DNA of 36,837 nucleotides from an uncultured Myxococcaceae bacterium (GCA_945952225.1 CAMFHP010000088.1:1-36837), one strand, 5' to 3'. Shown: positions 25,577-33,849, numbered from the stretch's first letter. Numbers and translations are program-made. The notes: generated from the letters alone by a model not told the origin.

Positions 25577-26365
25577 ATGAAGAACTGGATCGTTCGATCG
25601 CTCGTCGCGGCCGCGCTCACGTGTGCGCCCGCCCTCTCGCAGGCCCAGGTGATGATCACCGTCGCGCCGCCTCCGCCGCAGGCCGAGGTGCCCACCGCGA
25701 ACAACGCGCCGGGCTCCGTGTGGGTCGCGGGCCACTGGATCTGGAACGGCGCGCAGCACGTCTGGTCGCCGGGTCACTGGGAGGTTCCTCCGCAGCCCGG
25801 CGCCGCGTGGGTGCCCGCGCGCTGGCACCGTCGCGGACTGGGCTGGGAGTACGCCCCGGGCCGCTGGCGCGGTCGTCGCGGGTGGATGAGCGCCCCGGTG
25901 GTTCCCAACGGCGCGTACTACCCCGGCGCACAGCCCGGCGTGCAACTGCCTGTGCCCACGGTGGGGCAGCAGCCCATGGTGCAGCAGCCCGTGATCGTGC
26001 AGCAGCCCCCGCCCGTCGTGGTGCAGCAGCCCGTGATCGTGCAGCAGCCCATGATGCAGCAGCCCGTCGTGGTGCAGCAGCCCGTGTACGCGCCCGGCGG
26101 ACCGCACTTTCACGGCCACGGTCGCCCCATGGTGGTGCAGCAGCCCGGCGTCGTGGTGGCCCAGCCCGCGCAGCCCAACGTGATCGTCGCGCAGCCCGCG
26201 CAGCCCGGCGTGATGGTGCAGCCTCCGCCGCAGCAGGGCGTGGTCATCGGACAGCCCGTGCGCCGCGGCGGCGGGGTGTACATCAACCAGCAGTCGGGCC
26301 TGGTGGTGGGACAGCCTCCGCAGGCCGTACCCGTCGGTCAGCCCGGCACCGTCATCGTTCGCTGA
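25577..26365 (+). CDS. Secreted WxxGxW-repeat protein with QQP-rich tail
   Basis: 262 aa from ATG 25577. Residues 1-23 are a Sec signal peptide (A-L-S-Q-A-Q-V). Residues ~45-105 contain repeated W-x-x-G-x-W/W-x-P-A-R-W units (W-V-A-G-H-W-I-W, W-S-P-G-H-W, W-V-P-A-R-W, Y-A-P-G-R-W-R-G-R-R-G-W), the YXWGXW/WXXGXW repeat family found in exported proteins. The remainder is low complexity: Q-Q-P-V/M units, one H-F-H-G-H-G-R segment, and A-Q-P/G-V repeats. It is probably an envelope or surface protein of extended shape. The 3' end overlaps the convergent barrel gene by 14 bases. Function unknown; the repeats resemble a cell-surface adhesion or binding scaffold only in a general way. Confidence 0.8.
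   Translation: MKNWIVRSLVAAALTCAPALSQAQVMITVAPPPPQAEVPTANNAPGSVWVAGHWIWNGAQHVWSPGHWEVPPQPGAAWVPARWHRRGLGWEYAPGRWRGRRGWMSAPVVPNGAYYPGAQPGVQLPVPTVGQQPMVQQPVIVQQPPPVVVQQPVIVQQPMMQQPVVVQQPVYAPGGPHFHGHGRPMVVQQPGVVVAQPAQPNVIVAQPAQPGVMVQPPPQQGVVIGQPVRRGGGVYINQQSGLVVGQPPQAVPVGQPGTVIVR
25966..26086 (+). repeat. Tandem CAGCAGCCC coding repeat
   Basis: Seven copies of CAGCAGCCC separated by 6-15 bases (mostly GTG-ATC-GTG or GTC-GTG-GTG) encode the Q-Q-P-V stretch of the secreted protein. Further diverged copies continue to about 26345. Confidence 0.85.
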
Positions 26366-27329
26366 CCGCGGCGGGTTCGTTCGACACCGACGATCCCCGC
26401 CACGACACGCCGAGCGCCGCGCGCGCGCCAGGAACGCCCACGCCCCGATCGAATCCCATGCCGCCTCCGAGGTCGAGCGATAAGCCCGACGGCAGCGCCA
26501 CGTGCGCGCCGAGGAGCAGTTCGGCGCCCCACTGTCCCTGCGCGAAGGCCGCGCTCGCGGCGCCCTCGGGCACGTCGCGGATGGGGGTCACCACGTAGGC
26601 CTCGGGCCCCACGCGCATGCGTCCCTGCCACACGTCGAAGGACACGCCGCCCGTGAAGCGAAGCTCGGTTCCGACGGCCACGTTGAGCGCGTCGATGGGG
26701 CGACGGAACATCAGCGACGTGGTGAGCGACCAGCGCACGACGCCCGCCGCACCCGCGAGCACCACACGCGGCGACGCGCGCACGACACCGTCGCCCGTGT
26801 TGTTCACGCGGCTCCCGGTGGGAAGCCACACCCACGCGCCGAGGTGCACGCTGAACGGGTCGCGCGACGCGAAGCCCACGAGGCGCACGCGGCCGCCGAG
26901 GCGAAGATCGCCCGCGGCCACACCCGACGCGGGCGCGAGCACGATGGTGCCGAGGAGCGCTTCCGAGCCGTCCTGCGCGAGGGAGATCGGGAGCGACACG
27001 TCGACGCCCACGCGCCCCGCGAAGCTGGCCGCGGCGTTGAGCTGCGCGACGAGCATCGACGAGAGCACGGCGACGTGGTCGGTGTGCGTGTCGGCGTAGG
27101 TCCGTTGCACGCGGAGCGTCGAGGTGCCGAGCTCGAAGGTGAGGCTCGCGGCGGCGTCCCAGCGGCGCGCGTAGCGGGGATGTTCCGCGAGGAGCGAGCG
27201 GTCGCCCGCGGGCGCAGGGTCGTAGCGGTCGAGGGCCCATCCGCGCTCGGGTGTGCTCTGCGCGGAGGCCGCGAGGGGCACGGACGCGATCACACACGCG
27301 AGCGAGGCGAAGACGGTGCGGAGGCTCAC
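26352..27329 (-). CDS. Outer-membrane beta-barrel protein (OmpA-barrel-like, no C-terminal OmpA domain)
   Basis: 325 aa. I placed the start at GTG 27329 (V-S-L-R-T-V-F-A-S-L), which begins a clean signal peptide ending L-A-A-S-A-Q. The mature protein opens with G-W-A-L-D-R-Y-D-P-A-P-A-G-D-R-S-L-L and continues as amphipathic strands (V-A-V-L-S-S-M-L-V-A-Q-L, A-G-D-L-R-L-G-G-R-V-R-L-V-G, W-G-A-E-L-L-L-G-A-H-V-A-L-P). That is the N-terminal outer-membrane barrel seen in Myxococcota OmpA-family or exporter-type proteins. No peptidoglycan-binding OmpA domain follows; the chain ends soon after the last strand. The 3' end overlaps the WxxGxW protein gene. Its role (porin or structural barrel) is not known. 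Confidence 0.72.
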   Translation of the reverse strand: MSLRTVFASLACVIASVPLAASAQSTPERGWALDRYDPAPAGDRSLLAEHPRYARRWDAAASLTFELGTSTLRVQRTYADTHTDHVAVLSSMLVAQLNAAASFAGRVGVDVSLPISLAQDGSEALLGTIVLAPASGVAAGDLRLGGRVRLVGFASRDPFSVHLGAWVWLPTGSRVNNTGDGVVRASPRVVLAGAAGVVRWSLTTSLMFRRPIDALNVAVGTELRFTGGVSFDVWQGRMRVGPEAYVVTPIRDVPEGAASAAFAQGQWGAELLLGAHVALPSGLSLDLGGGMGFDRGVGVPGARAALGVSWRGSSVSNEPAAVSER

Positions 27330-27408
27330 GGTGCGACCGTAACACGCCCCCCGCGGCGGCCGTGTGCGCGACGGCACGCGGCGCTTCCCTCGCGGCGCGG
27401 CGAGGGAC

Positions 27409-27414
27409 TAGTGT
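27409..27414 (+). promoter_or_regulatory. Candidate -10 box, leaderless start
   Basis: TAGTGT ends seven bases before ATG 27422, the same spacing as the TATGAT at 6150-6155. TTCCCT at 27385-27390 (spacing 18) is a weak -35. No ribosome-binding site is visible before this ATG. Confidence 0.4.
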
Positions 27415-27421
27415 CCGGCGC

Positions 27422-28135
27422 ATGGCGGTCCCCCACCACGTGCTGATCGAGATCGGGTCGCGATGGAGCTCCTCGCTCGTGCTCGCCGAGGCAGAGCTCG
27501 CGCTGCACCGGTGGCGCGAAGACATCGACACCCTCGCACCGTATGGCTGGGGCGACGCCGGCCGCGCGCGCTTCGAAGCCCTCGTCGATCGGCTCCGTGC
27601 GCGCCACGACGCGTGGGCCCGCGACGACGCGCCGCCCGCGCCCGACGACGCCCGCGCCACGCGCACGGCCGCGCGCCGATGGCTCGACCGCGCGGTCTCG
27701 ATCCTCGAAGCGTCGGAGCTCGAACACCCCGCGGTCACCGCTGCGCTCGCGGCGCTTCCGCCGCCCGGAGAGGGCGCCTCCACGTTGCTCGACGCGCTCC
27801 GCGGAGCCCTCGACGCGTGCCACCTCCACCGCGCGCACCTCGACGCGACCGCCGCCGACGACACCTTCTTCGCCGAGGGCGCCGCGCGCTGCGCCGCCCT
27901 CGCCCGCACGCTCGCCGAACAGCCCGCAGATCCCACCGATCGCCACGAGCTCCTCGAGACCCTCGACGGCGAGGTGTACCTCACGATCCGCGGGCTCAAC
28001 CGCGCCGCGGCGCGTGCGTTCGCGGGCGATCCGAAGCGTCGCGGCGAGCGCTATGCGTTCCAGTTCCTCGTGACGATCCAGCGCGGAGACTCACAGTCTG
28101 CGCCGCGCCGCCGCTCCGAGCCCCCGAGCGCCTGA
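27422..28135 (+). CDS. Hypothetical helical protein upstream of glycosyltransferase
   Basis: 237 aa from ATG 27422. It has no signal peptide or membrane segment. The sequence is almost entirely helical with many Ala, Arg, Glu and Asp residues (R-W-S-S-S-L-V-L-A-E-A-E-L-A-L-H-R-W near the start). A central A-L-P-P-P-G-E-G segment and a C-terminal Y-A-F-Q-F-L-V-T-I strand are its only distinctive parts. It is presumably a cytoplasmic protein. It begins a row of three closely spaced genes in one direction, the glycosyltransferase starting 17 bases after its stop. No family is recognised, and no function can be given beyond co-occurrence with glycan-type enzymes. Confidence 0.7.
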   Translation: MAVPHHVLIEIGSRWSSSLVLAEAELALHRWREDIDTLAPYGWGDAGRARFEALVDRLRARHDAWARDDAPPAPDDARATRTAARRWLDRAVSILEASELEHPAVTAALAALPPPGEGASTLLDALRGALDACHLHRAHLDATAADDTFFAEGAARCAALARTLAEQPADPTDRHELLETLDGEVYLTIRGLNRAAARAFAGDPKRRGERYAFQFLVTIQRGDSQSAPRRRSEPPSA

Positions 28136-28152
28136 GCGCGTCCCGTCGGTCC

Positions 28153-29289
28153 ATGCGCATCCTGCACGTCCTCCACAGCATGGCCTTCGGCGGCGCCGAG
28201 GTGCTCGTGCACGACTTCCTCCGCGCCACGCGCGACGTCACCTCGCAGTCCGTGGTGTGCCTCGACGGCATCGGCCCGCTGGGCGAATCGCTCCGCGCCC
28301 AGGGCGTGCGCGTGACCGCCCTCGACCGACGGCCTGGCCTCGACGTGCGCATGGTGACCGCGCTCCGTGCTGCGATCGTCGCCGCGAAGCCCGACGTGAT
28401 CTGCGCGCACCAGTACACCCCGTGGTCGTACACCGCGATGGCGCTCCCCCTCGTGCGTCCGCGGCCCGCGCTGGTGTTCCTCGAACACGGTCGGCACTAC
28501 CCCGACACGCGGCGTCCGAAGCGCGTGCTCGCGAACCGCGCGGCCTTCCTCCACGTCACCGCGCGCGTCGTGGCCGTGTGCGCCTACGTGAAGCGCCTGC
28601 TCGTCGAGAACGAGGGAATTCCCGCGTCGCACATCGAGGTCGTCTACAACGGCGTCGACCCGTCGCGCTTCACCACCGACGCGCTCCACGACGGGAGCCG
28701 TGATCGTGTGCGCGCCGAGCTCGGGCTCGCTGCGCGGCACCGTGTGGCCATCTGCGTCGCGCGCTTTCACCCCGTGAAGGATCACCCCACGCTCGTGCGC
28801 GCCTTCGCCCACGCCGCGCGCCGCGACGACGACGCGCGCCTCGTGCTCGTGGGCGGCGGCGACGACGGTCACCTCCGCGCGCTGGCCCATGAGCTCCGCG
28901 TGAACGACCGCGTGCGCTTCACGGGACCGCGCCGTGACATCCCCGCGCTCTACGCCGCGAGCGACGTCTTCGCGATGGCCTCGCTCAGCGAGGGAACGAG
29001 CCTCTCGCTCCTCGAATCGATGCTCCTCCAGCGCGCCTCGGCGGTGACCGACGTGGGCGGCAACCCCGAGATCGCGGCGCGCGATGTGACGGCGCTCCTC
29101 ACGCCCCGCGGCGACCACGAGGCCCTCGGCGCGTCGCTCACGGCGCTCTTCGCGAGCCCCGCACGGCGAGAGGCCATGGGAGAGCGCGGCCGCGCGCGCG
29201 TGCTCGAACGCTTCACGCAACGTCGCATGCACGACGGCTGGCTCGGCGCCTTCGACGACGCCGCGCACATGAACCTCGCCGCGCGCTGA
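28153..29289 (+). CDS. GT4-family glycosyltransferase
   Basis: 378 aa from ATG 28153. It shows the GT-B fold of family GT4: an N-terminal M-R-I-L-H-V-L-H-S-M-A-F-G-G-A-E-V loop, V-V-Y-N-G-V-D-P-S-R-F (~residues 160-170), A-I-C-V-A-R-F-H-P-V-K-D-H-P-T, and the nucleotide-sugar E-x7-E motif in S-L-S-E-G-T-S-L-S-L-L-E (~280). Such enzymes add a hexose or similar sugar from a nucleotide donor to a lipid-linked or polysaccharide acceptor at the cytoplasmic membrane face. It is followed 47 bases later by an asparagine-synthase-like gene, a pairing often seen in polysaccharide or O-antigen clusters. Donor and acceptor are not predictable. Confidence 0.92.
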   Translation: MRILHVLHSMAFGGAEVLVHDFLRATRDVTSQSVVCLDGIGPLGESLRAQGVRVTALDRRPGLDVRMVTALRAAIVAAKPDVICAHQYTPWSYTAMALPLVRPRPALVFLEHGRHYPDTRRPKRVLANRAAFLHVTARVVAVCAYVKRLLVENEGIPASHIEVVYNGVDPSRFTTDALHDGSRDRVRAELGLAARHRVAICVARFHPVKDHPTLVRAFAHAARRDDDARLVLVGGGDDGHLRALAHELRVNDRVRFTGPRRDIPALYAASDVFAMASLSEGTSLSLLESMLLQRASAVTDVGGNPEIAARDVTALLTPRGDHEALGASLTALFASPARREAMGERGRARVLERFTQRRMHDGWLGAFDDAAHMNLAAR

Positions 29290-29336
29290 GCGCGCATCGC
29301 CTCCCTCTCGCACCCCTCTCCGAGGCCACGACCCCG

Positions 29337-31337
29337 ATGTGCGGAATCGCCGGAATCGTCAACCTCCGCGACGCGTCTCCCCCGTCGCGCCCGCTGCTCG
29401 AAGCGATGATGCGCGCGCTGCTGCACCGCGGCCCCGACGAGTTCGGGCTCTACCGCGACCGTCACGCGGCGCTCGGGCACACGCGGCTCTCGATCGTCGA
29501 CCTCGCGTCGGGACAGCAGCCCCTCGCGAACGAAGACGGCACGCTCCACGTGGTGTTCAACGGCGAGATCTTCAACCACGTCGAGCTGCGCGAGGAGCTC
29601 GCCGCGTTGGGCCACACGTTCCGCACGCGCAGCGACACCGAGGTGATCGTGCACGCGTGGGAGCAGTGGGGCGAGCGCTGCCTCCCGCGCTTCAACGGCC
29701 AGTGGGCCTTCGCGCTGTGGAACTCCCTCGACCGCACCCTCGTGCTCGCCCGCGACCGCGTGGGCGTGCGCCCGCTGCACGTGCACCACGGCGGCGGCCG
29801 CGTGCGCTTCGCGAGCGAGGTGAAGGCGCTCTTTCAAGACCCCGAGGTGCGCCGCGCGATCGACCCCGCGGGCCTCGCCGAGACCTTCACGTTCTGGGCG
29901 CCCCGCGCGCCGCGCACGCTCTTCGAAGGCGTGCATGAGCTCCCGCCGGGCAGCGTGCGGATCTACCGCGCCGACGGCGCCGTGCACGAGCGCCGCTGGT
30001 GGTCGCCGAGCTTCCCGACGGAGCGTGTCACCGCGGGCGATGTCGAGGCCGACGCCGACCGTCTGCTCACGGCCCTTCGCGACGCGACGCGGCTCCGCAT
30101 GGTGCGCGCGGATGTTCCCGTGGGCGCGTACCTCTCGGGCGGCATCGACAGCGCCGTGGTGGCCTCGCTCGCGCGCGAGGCGGTGCCCGGTCGACTGCAC
30201 ACGTTCTCGCTGCGCTTCGAAGACGCCGAGTTCGACGAGACGCCCTTTCAACGGCTCATGGCCGATCGCCTCGGGAGCACGCACCACGAGATTGTCGCCA
30301 CGCGCGGAGACATCGCCCGCGCGCTGCCCGACGTGATCTTTCACACCGAACGCGCGCTGCTTCGCACGGGCCCCGCGCCGCTGTTCCTGCTCTCGTCGCT
30401 CGTCGCGCGCGAGGGCATGAAGGTGGTGGTGACGGGCGAAGGGTCTGACGAGTTCCTCGGCGGCTACGACCTCTTTCGCGAGGCGCGCGTGCGACGCTTC
30501 TGGGCGCGTCACCCCGACTCCACGCTGCGTCCGCGCCTCTTCGATCGGCTCTATCCGTGGCTCGCGCGTTCGCCCGCGGCGTCGCGTGGACTCTCGCTTC
30601 GCTTCTGGGCCCGCGGCCTCGACCGCCCCGACGCGCCCACCTTCTCGCACGACCCGCGGTGGACGAGCGCCGCGGCCCTCCAGCGCTTCCTCGCGCCCGA
30701 CGTGAGCGCTGCCGCGGCGCGCGCGGGGGATCCCGTCGAAGCCCTCGTGCGCACGCTGCCCGATGACTTCGCGCGGTGGCACCCGCTCGGTCGCGCGCAG
30801 TACCTCGAGATCGAGACCCTGCTCTCGCCGTACATCCTCTCGTCGCAGGGAGACCGCGTGCTGATGGCCCACTCCGTCGAGGGTCGCTTCCCCTTTCTCG
30901 ACGCCGACGTGATGGCCCTCGCGAACGCGCTCCCGCCCGACCACAAGCTCTTCGTGCTGCGCGAGAAGTACCTCCTCAAGCGCGCCGCGATGCGCCTCGT
31001 GCCCGACGAGATCCTCTCGCGCCCCAAGCAGCCGTACCGCGCGCCCGACGCCGTGTGCTTCGTGGGCCCCGGTGCGCCCGACTACGTCGACGCGATGTTC
31101 TCGCCCGACGCACTCCGCGACGCCGGACTCTTCGAGCCCACCCTCGCCCGCAGCCTCTACGAGAAGGTCGCGCGCACGCGCGAGGGCGCGCTGAGCAACG
31201 CCGACAACATGGCCTTTCTGGGCATTCTCAGCGCCCAGCTCGTGCACCATCGCCTCGTGCGCGAGGTGCCCGACGCGCGCGACGGACGCCGCGCTCCGAC
31301 GCTCCGCACGCTGATCGATCGCTGCCCCGAGGCGTAG
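29337..31337 (+). CDS. asnB: Asparagine synthase (glutamine-hydrolysing) family amidotransferase
   Basis: 666 aa. The start is fixed by Cys2 (M-C-G-I-A-G), the glutaminase nucleophile left after Met removal. The N-terminal class II glutaminase (~1-200) has R-G-P-D-E (~35), R-L-S-I-V-D-L, F-N-G-E-I-F-N and R-S-D-T-E-V. The synthetase domain (~230-640) has the PPi loop S-G-G-I-D-S (~266). The enzyme class makes asparagine from aspartate, ATP and glutamine; the long form with a GT4 gene alongside is commonly a secondary copy used to amidate a sugar acid or peptide in surface-polymer synthesis. It shows G-V-R-P-L-H where housekeeping forms have G-x-K-P-L-Y. It ends three bases before the convergent recO. 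Substrate is inferred only. Confidence 0.9.
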   Translation: MCGIAGIVNLRDASPPSRPLLEAMMRALLHRGPDEFGLYRDRHAALGHTRLSIVDLASGQQPLANEDGTLHVVFNGEIFNHVELREELAALGHTFRTRSDTEVIVHAWEQWGERCLPRFNGQWAFALWNSLDRTLVLARDRVGVRPLHVHHGGGRVRFASEVKALFQDPEVRRAIDPAGLAETFTFWAPRAPRTLFEGVHELPPGSVRIYRADGAVHERRWWSPSFPTERVTAGDVEADADRLLTALRDATRLRMVRADVPVGAYLSGGIDSAVVASLAREAVPGRLHTFSLRFEDAEFDETPFQRLMADRLGSTHHEIVATRGDIARALPDVIFHTERALLRTGPAPLFLLSSLVAREGMKVVVTGEGSDEFLGGYDLFREARVRRFWARHPDSTLRPRLFDRLYPWLARSPAASRGLSLRFWARGLDRPDAPTFSHDPRWTSAAALQRFLAPDVSAAAARAGDPVEALVRTLPDDFARWHPLGRAQYLEIETLLSPYILSSQGDRVLMAHSVEGRFPFLDADVMALANALPPDHKLFVLREKYLLKRAAMRLVPDEILSRPKQPYRAPDAVCFVGPGAPDYVDAMFSPDALRDAGLFEPTLARSLYEKVARTREGALSNADNMAFLGILSAQLVHHRLVREVPDARDGRRAPTLRTLIDRCPEA

Positions 31338-31340
31338 CGG

Positions 31341-32072
31341 TCACCCTCCCGCGCCGGGCCGTCGAAACACCTCGTCGGCCCGCGCGAGCAGCGCTGCGCC
31401 CTCGGGCGATGCGCCCTCGATCACGCGCACGAACACGGACATCAACGTCGGCTCCCAGCGCGTGAAATCACCGTGCGCGACCGCGCGAATCGCCGACCGA
31501 TCCGACGCGCGCAGACGGTACGGACCGCCGCCGCACGACCGGCACACCACGCCGCCCGCGGGCGGATCGACGGTGACCAGCGCGCCCTCGGGTGCGGGCG
31601 ACTGACAGCGCACACAGCGGTCGAGGGCCGGGAGGTGTCCGCCGTGGTCGAGCACCTCCCACACGAAGCGCACGAGCCGCGGCGCCGCGGGCGCGCCCGT
31701 CGCGAGGTGCTCGTAGAGCTCACCGAGCAGCAGGAACACGGTGCCGTCGCCCGGTGAAGGGCCCACGGTTTCGCGCACAAATCCCGTGGCTGCGAGGGCT
31801 GCGGTCTGGCGCGTGAGGTCGGCGAGGAGCGCGGGCCACGCGCGCTCGATGCGGGCGTCGTCGAGGCGCGTTCCGCGGGCGTTGGCGGTGAGGTTGAAGT
31901 GGTGCAGCGCGAGGGGCGTGAGGCCGCCGGCGTAGCGCTGCTTCGAGCGCTGGCCCGAGGGGCACAGCACGTCGAGGCGGTCGCCGTCGTCGAGCAGGAG
32001 CTCCGCGCGGAGGTCGTGTTCGCGAAAGGGTCTGCGATCGAGCACGAACCCGCGGGCGCTGCGCGTCGACAC
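31341..32072 (-). CDS. recO: DNA repair protein RecO
   Basis: 243 aa; start taken as GTG 32072 since no upstream ATG fits. The N-terminal OB-fold starts G-F-V-L-D-R-R-P-F-R-E-H-D and shows L-D-V-L-C-P-S-G-Q-R. A central helical part is followed by a zinc site C-V-R-C ... C-R-S-C (~residues 159-190). RecO with RecR helps load RecA onto SSB-coated gapped DNA and anneals single strands in the RecF pathway. The length (243) and zinc-finger position are normal. It lies 44 bases downstream of the RodZ-like gene in the same direction, so it may be co-transcribed. The start is the least certain point. Confidence 0.9.
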   Translation of the reverse strand: MSTRSARGFVLDRRPFREHDLRAELLLDDGDRLDVLCPSGQRSKQRYAGGLTPLALHHFNLTANARGTRLDDARIERAWPALLADLTRQTAALAATGFVRETVGPSPGDGTVFLLLGELYEHLATGAPAAPRLVRFVWEVLDHGGHLPALDRCVRCQSPAPEGALVTVDPPAGGVVCRSCGGGPYRLRASDRSAIRAVAHGDFTRWEPTLMSVFVRVIEGASPEGAALLARADEVFRRPGAGG

Positions 32073-32116
32073 GACGGTGGTGTGCGGGTGATGGGTGCTG
32101 AGGGCTGCGGAGGCCC

Positions 32117-32548
32117 TCAGGCGCGGGAGACGGCCTCGACGGAGGACGACTGCGAGAGCTGCTCGGGGCGATCCTGCGTGCGGGGGCGGAGCAGGAACGA
32201 CATCGCGAGCGTGGCGAGGATGGCGAACACGACGAGCGCGATCGCGAGGCCGAAGCGGCGGCCGCGATCCTGCGGGGGGATCGAGAGGCGCACGGGAACG
32301 GGCTGCACGTCGCGGGCGCGGATCTCCATGCCGTAGCGGGCGAGCACGTCTTCGCAGCGGACGCCCACCGAGCGCGCATACGCCCGGAGGAAGCCCTTCG
32401 TGAAGGTCTCGCCTGGCAGCTCGTCGAAGCGCCCCGTCTCGATGAGTTCGAGGGTCTTCACGGGGATGCGCGTGGTGTCCGCGATCTCCTCCAGCGCGAT
32501 GCCGCGCTGTTCCCTCTCACGCCGAAGCCAGGTGCCCATCGTCTCCAT
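32117..32548 (-). CDS. RodZ-like HTH/single-membrane-helix protein (short)
   Basis: 143 aa from ATG 32548; GAGG five bases upstream supports it over the ATG three codons later. Residues 1-80 form a Cro/RodZ-type helix-turn-helix (R-E-R-E-Q-R-G-I-A-L-E-E-I-A-D-T-T-R-I-P, F-T-K-G-F-L-R-A-Y-A). A single transmembrane helix spans ~99-120 (G-L-A-I-A-L-V-V-F-A-I-L-A-T-L-A-M-S-F-L-L), followed by only ~22 residues outside. RodZ links the MreB filament to the rod-shape elongation machinery; the usual periplasmic beta-domain is missing, so this is a short form. It follows a TPR lipoprotein gene, like the pilF-rodZ order known in Gammaproteobacteria. Other short HTH-membrane regulators are possible. 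Confidence 0.82.
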   Translation of the reverse strand: METMGTWLRREREQRGIALEEIADTTRIPVKTLELIETGRFDELPGETFTKGFLRAYARSVGVRCEDVLARYGMEIRARDVQPVPVRLSIPPQDRGRRFGLAIALVVFAILATLAMSFLLRPRTQDRPEQLSQSSSVEAVSRA

Positions 32549-32675
32549 CAGAACCTCTGCGCGTCGCGCCTGACGATCGACCCGCGCGCGCTGGTCTGCC
32601 GCCCCTCCGTGCGTCCGCCGGGAGTGGGGGACGCAGCGGAGCCGCGGCAGAGGGGGTTGCTACAGAGTGCACGCA

Positions 32676-33533
32676 TCACGGCGCCACCGACCTGCCCAGG
32701 TCCGCGCACTCCCGACCTTCGGCACTCGTCGCGTCGAGCGCGATGCAGTGCTGGAGGTCGTCGCGGGCCCGATCGGCCTGGTGCAATTGAATGCGCACCC
32801 TCGCCCGTTCAAGCCAGGCGCTCTGGTTGCGGTCGCACCCCGGCTGGGACGCATCCAGAGCATGGTCCAGCGCTTCGAGCGCGTGACCAAAGTCATTGAG
32901 GTGGTACCAGGCCTCGCCGAGCCGCGACCAGCCCACACAGAAGCGCGGCTGGATGTTCACCGAGCGCTCCAGCGCCTGGCGCGCGTCGTCGTAGCGGTTC
33001 TTGCGAAGCAGGGCCCAGCCGACGTTTCCCCACGCGAGGTGGGGCGTCGAGTAGGTGATCTCTTCGGCGGCCTGTCGGAACAGCCCGAGCGCCTCGTCGG
33101 TGCGCGCGGTGTTCATCAGCAGCACGCCGAGGGTGTTGCGCGTCTCGGCGAGGGGCGCCCGCTGGCGTTCGTCTTCGCGAGCCCCAGACTCGTAGAGCGT
33201 GATGGCCCGACGCAGCAGCGACTCCGCCCGCTCGTACGACCCCTGCACCAGGAGCTGCGCGCCCAGGTACCGATGGGCGTCGGCGTTCTCGGGATCCAAT
33301 CGGATCGCGCGCTCCCAGGCGATGATGGCCGCAGCGACGTTGCAACGCCCCTGCGCATCACACTCCTGGAGGTAGCCGAGCCCGTGGTCCACGTCTGCCG
33401 CCGACCGGGCCCGCGCCTCCTCGCTCACCCCGGTGCAGGACCATCCCGCAACGCCGAGCGCGAAGAGCAGACCCAGGGTCGTGCCCGAGATGGAGCGCGT
33501 GAGCCGCACGGCATGAAGAAGTCGTTGGTTCAC
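32676..33533 (-). CDS. TPR lipoprotein, Tgl/PilF-like
   Basis: 285 aa from ATG 33533. Residues ~15-33 form a signal peptide (T-L-G-L-L-F-A-L-G-V-A-G-W-S-C) with lipobox Cys33. The rest consists of about five to six TPR helix pairs (A-I-I-A-W-E-R-A-I-R-L-D-P, A-E-S-L-L-R-R-A-I, A-L-G-L-F-R-Q-A-A, A-R-Q-A-L-E-R-S-V-N-I-Q-P, A-L-E-A-L-D-H-A-L). In myxobacteria the TPR lipoprotein Tgl and in Gammaproteobacteria PilF/PilW promote assembly of the PilQ type IV pilus secretin. Signal, size and the RodZ neighbour fit that family. Other TPR lipoproteins (e.g. NlpI) look similar, so the assignment is tentative. No pilus gene lies in the window. Confidence 0.75.
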   Translation of the reverse strand: MNQRLLHAVRLTRSISGTTLGLLFALGVAGWSCTGVSEEARARSAADVDHGLGYLQECDAQGRCNVAAAIIAWERAIRLDPENADAHRYLGAQLLVQGSYERAESLLRRAITLYESGAREDERQRAPLAETRNTLGVLLMNTARTDEALGLFRQAAEEITYSTPHLAWGNVGWALLRKNRYDDARQALERSVNIQPRFCVGWSRLGEAWYHLNDFGHALEALDHALDASQPGCDRNQSAWLERARVRIQLHQADRARDDLQHCIALDATSAEGRECADLGRSVAP

Positions 33534-33849
33534 GAACGCATCCAGAGCACGTTGACCCGTGGGAGATATCCGAGGCCGCGTTCGCGGGTCAACCCGAAAT
33601 TTGACAGGGTCCCGACCGAAGCGGGCCGCGTGTGGATCACGGAAACCGCTTGATTACAAGCGTTTCGGGCGATTCCACTGAACAACCGACACCATGGTGT
33701 TCGCGTCGCGGTCATGGCGACCGTGGTGGCCAGACTGCAATGATCCGGGCGGCGTAACGCTGCGGCGGCGCAACGGGAGGGGCGCGTCGACGGGTCACGC
33801 GGGCGGCGATGCGCCCGAAGGCCACGCGGGCCTCGGTGCGCCCGGGGGG
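33534..33849. other. 316-base intergenic region before the TPR gene
   Basis: No convincing gene is present. It contains a TTGACC...TATCTC promoter candidate for the TPR gene, the inverted repeat GTTGACCCG/CGGGTCAAC (33551-33559 and 33585-33593), and a CGCTTG-ATTA-CAAGCG palindrome (33647-33662) flanked by imperfect GAAA/TTTC arms. Local A+T is visibly higher in 33600-33740 than in the flanking genes. Beyond 33740 I see nothing. Confidence 0.6.
33563..33592 (-). promoter_or_regulatory. Candidate promoter of the TPR lipoprotein gene
   Basis: On the minus strand TTGACC (plus positions 33587-33592) and TATCTC (33563-33568) are 18 bases apart. The -10 lies 29 bases from ATG 33533, leaving room for a leader of about 22 bases. 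Both boxes are partial matches. Each arm of a 9-base inverted repeat lies at one end: one on the -35, one at the predicted transcription start. Confidence 0.45.

Noticed and set aside
28950-31250. Long minus-strand open frame opposite the asparagine synthase gene
   Set aside because: Sequence is mirrored Arg/Val/Glu/His; the plus strand encodes an unmistakable amidotransferase.
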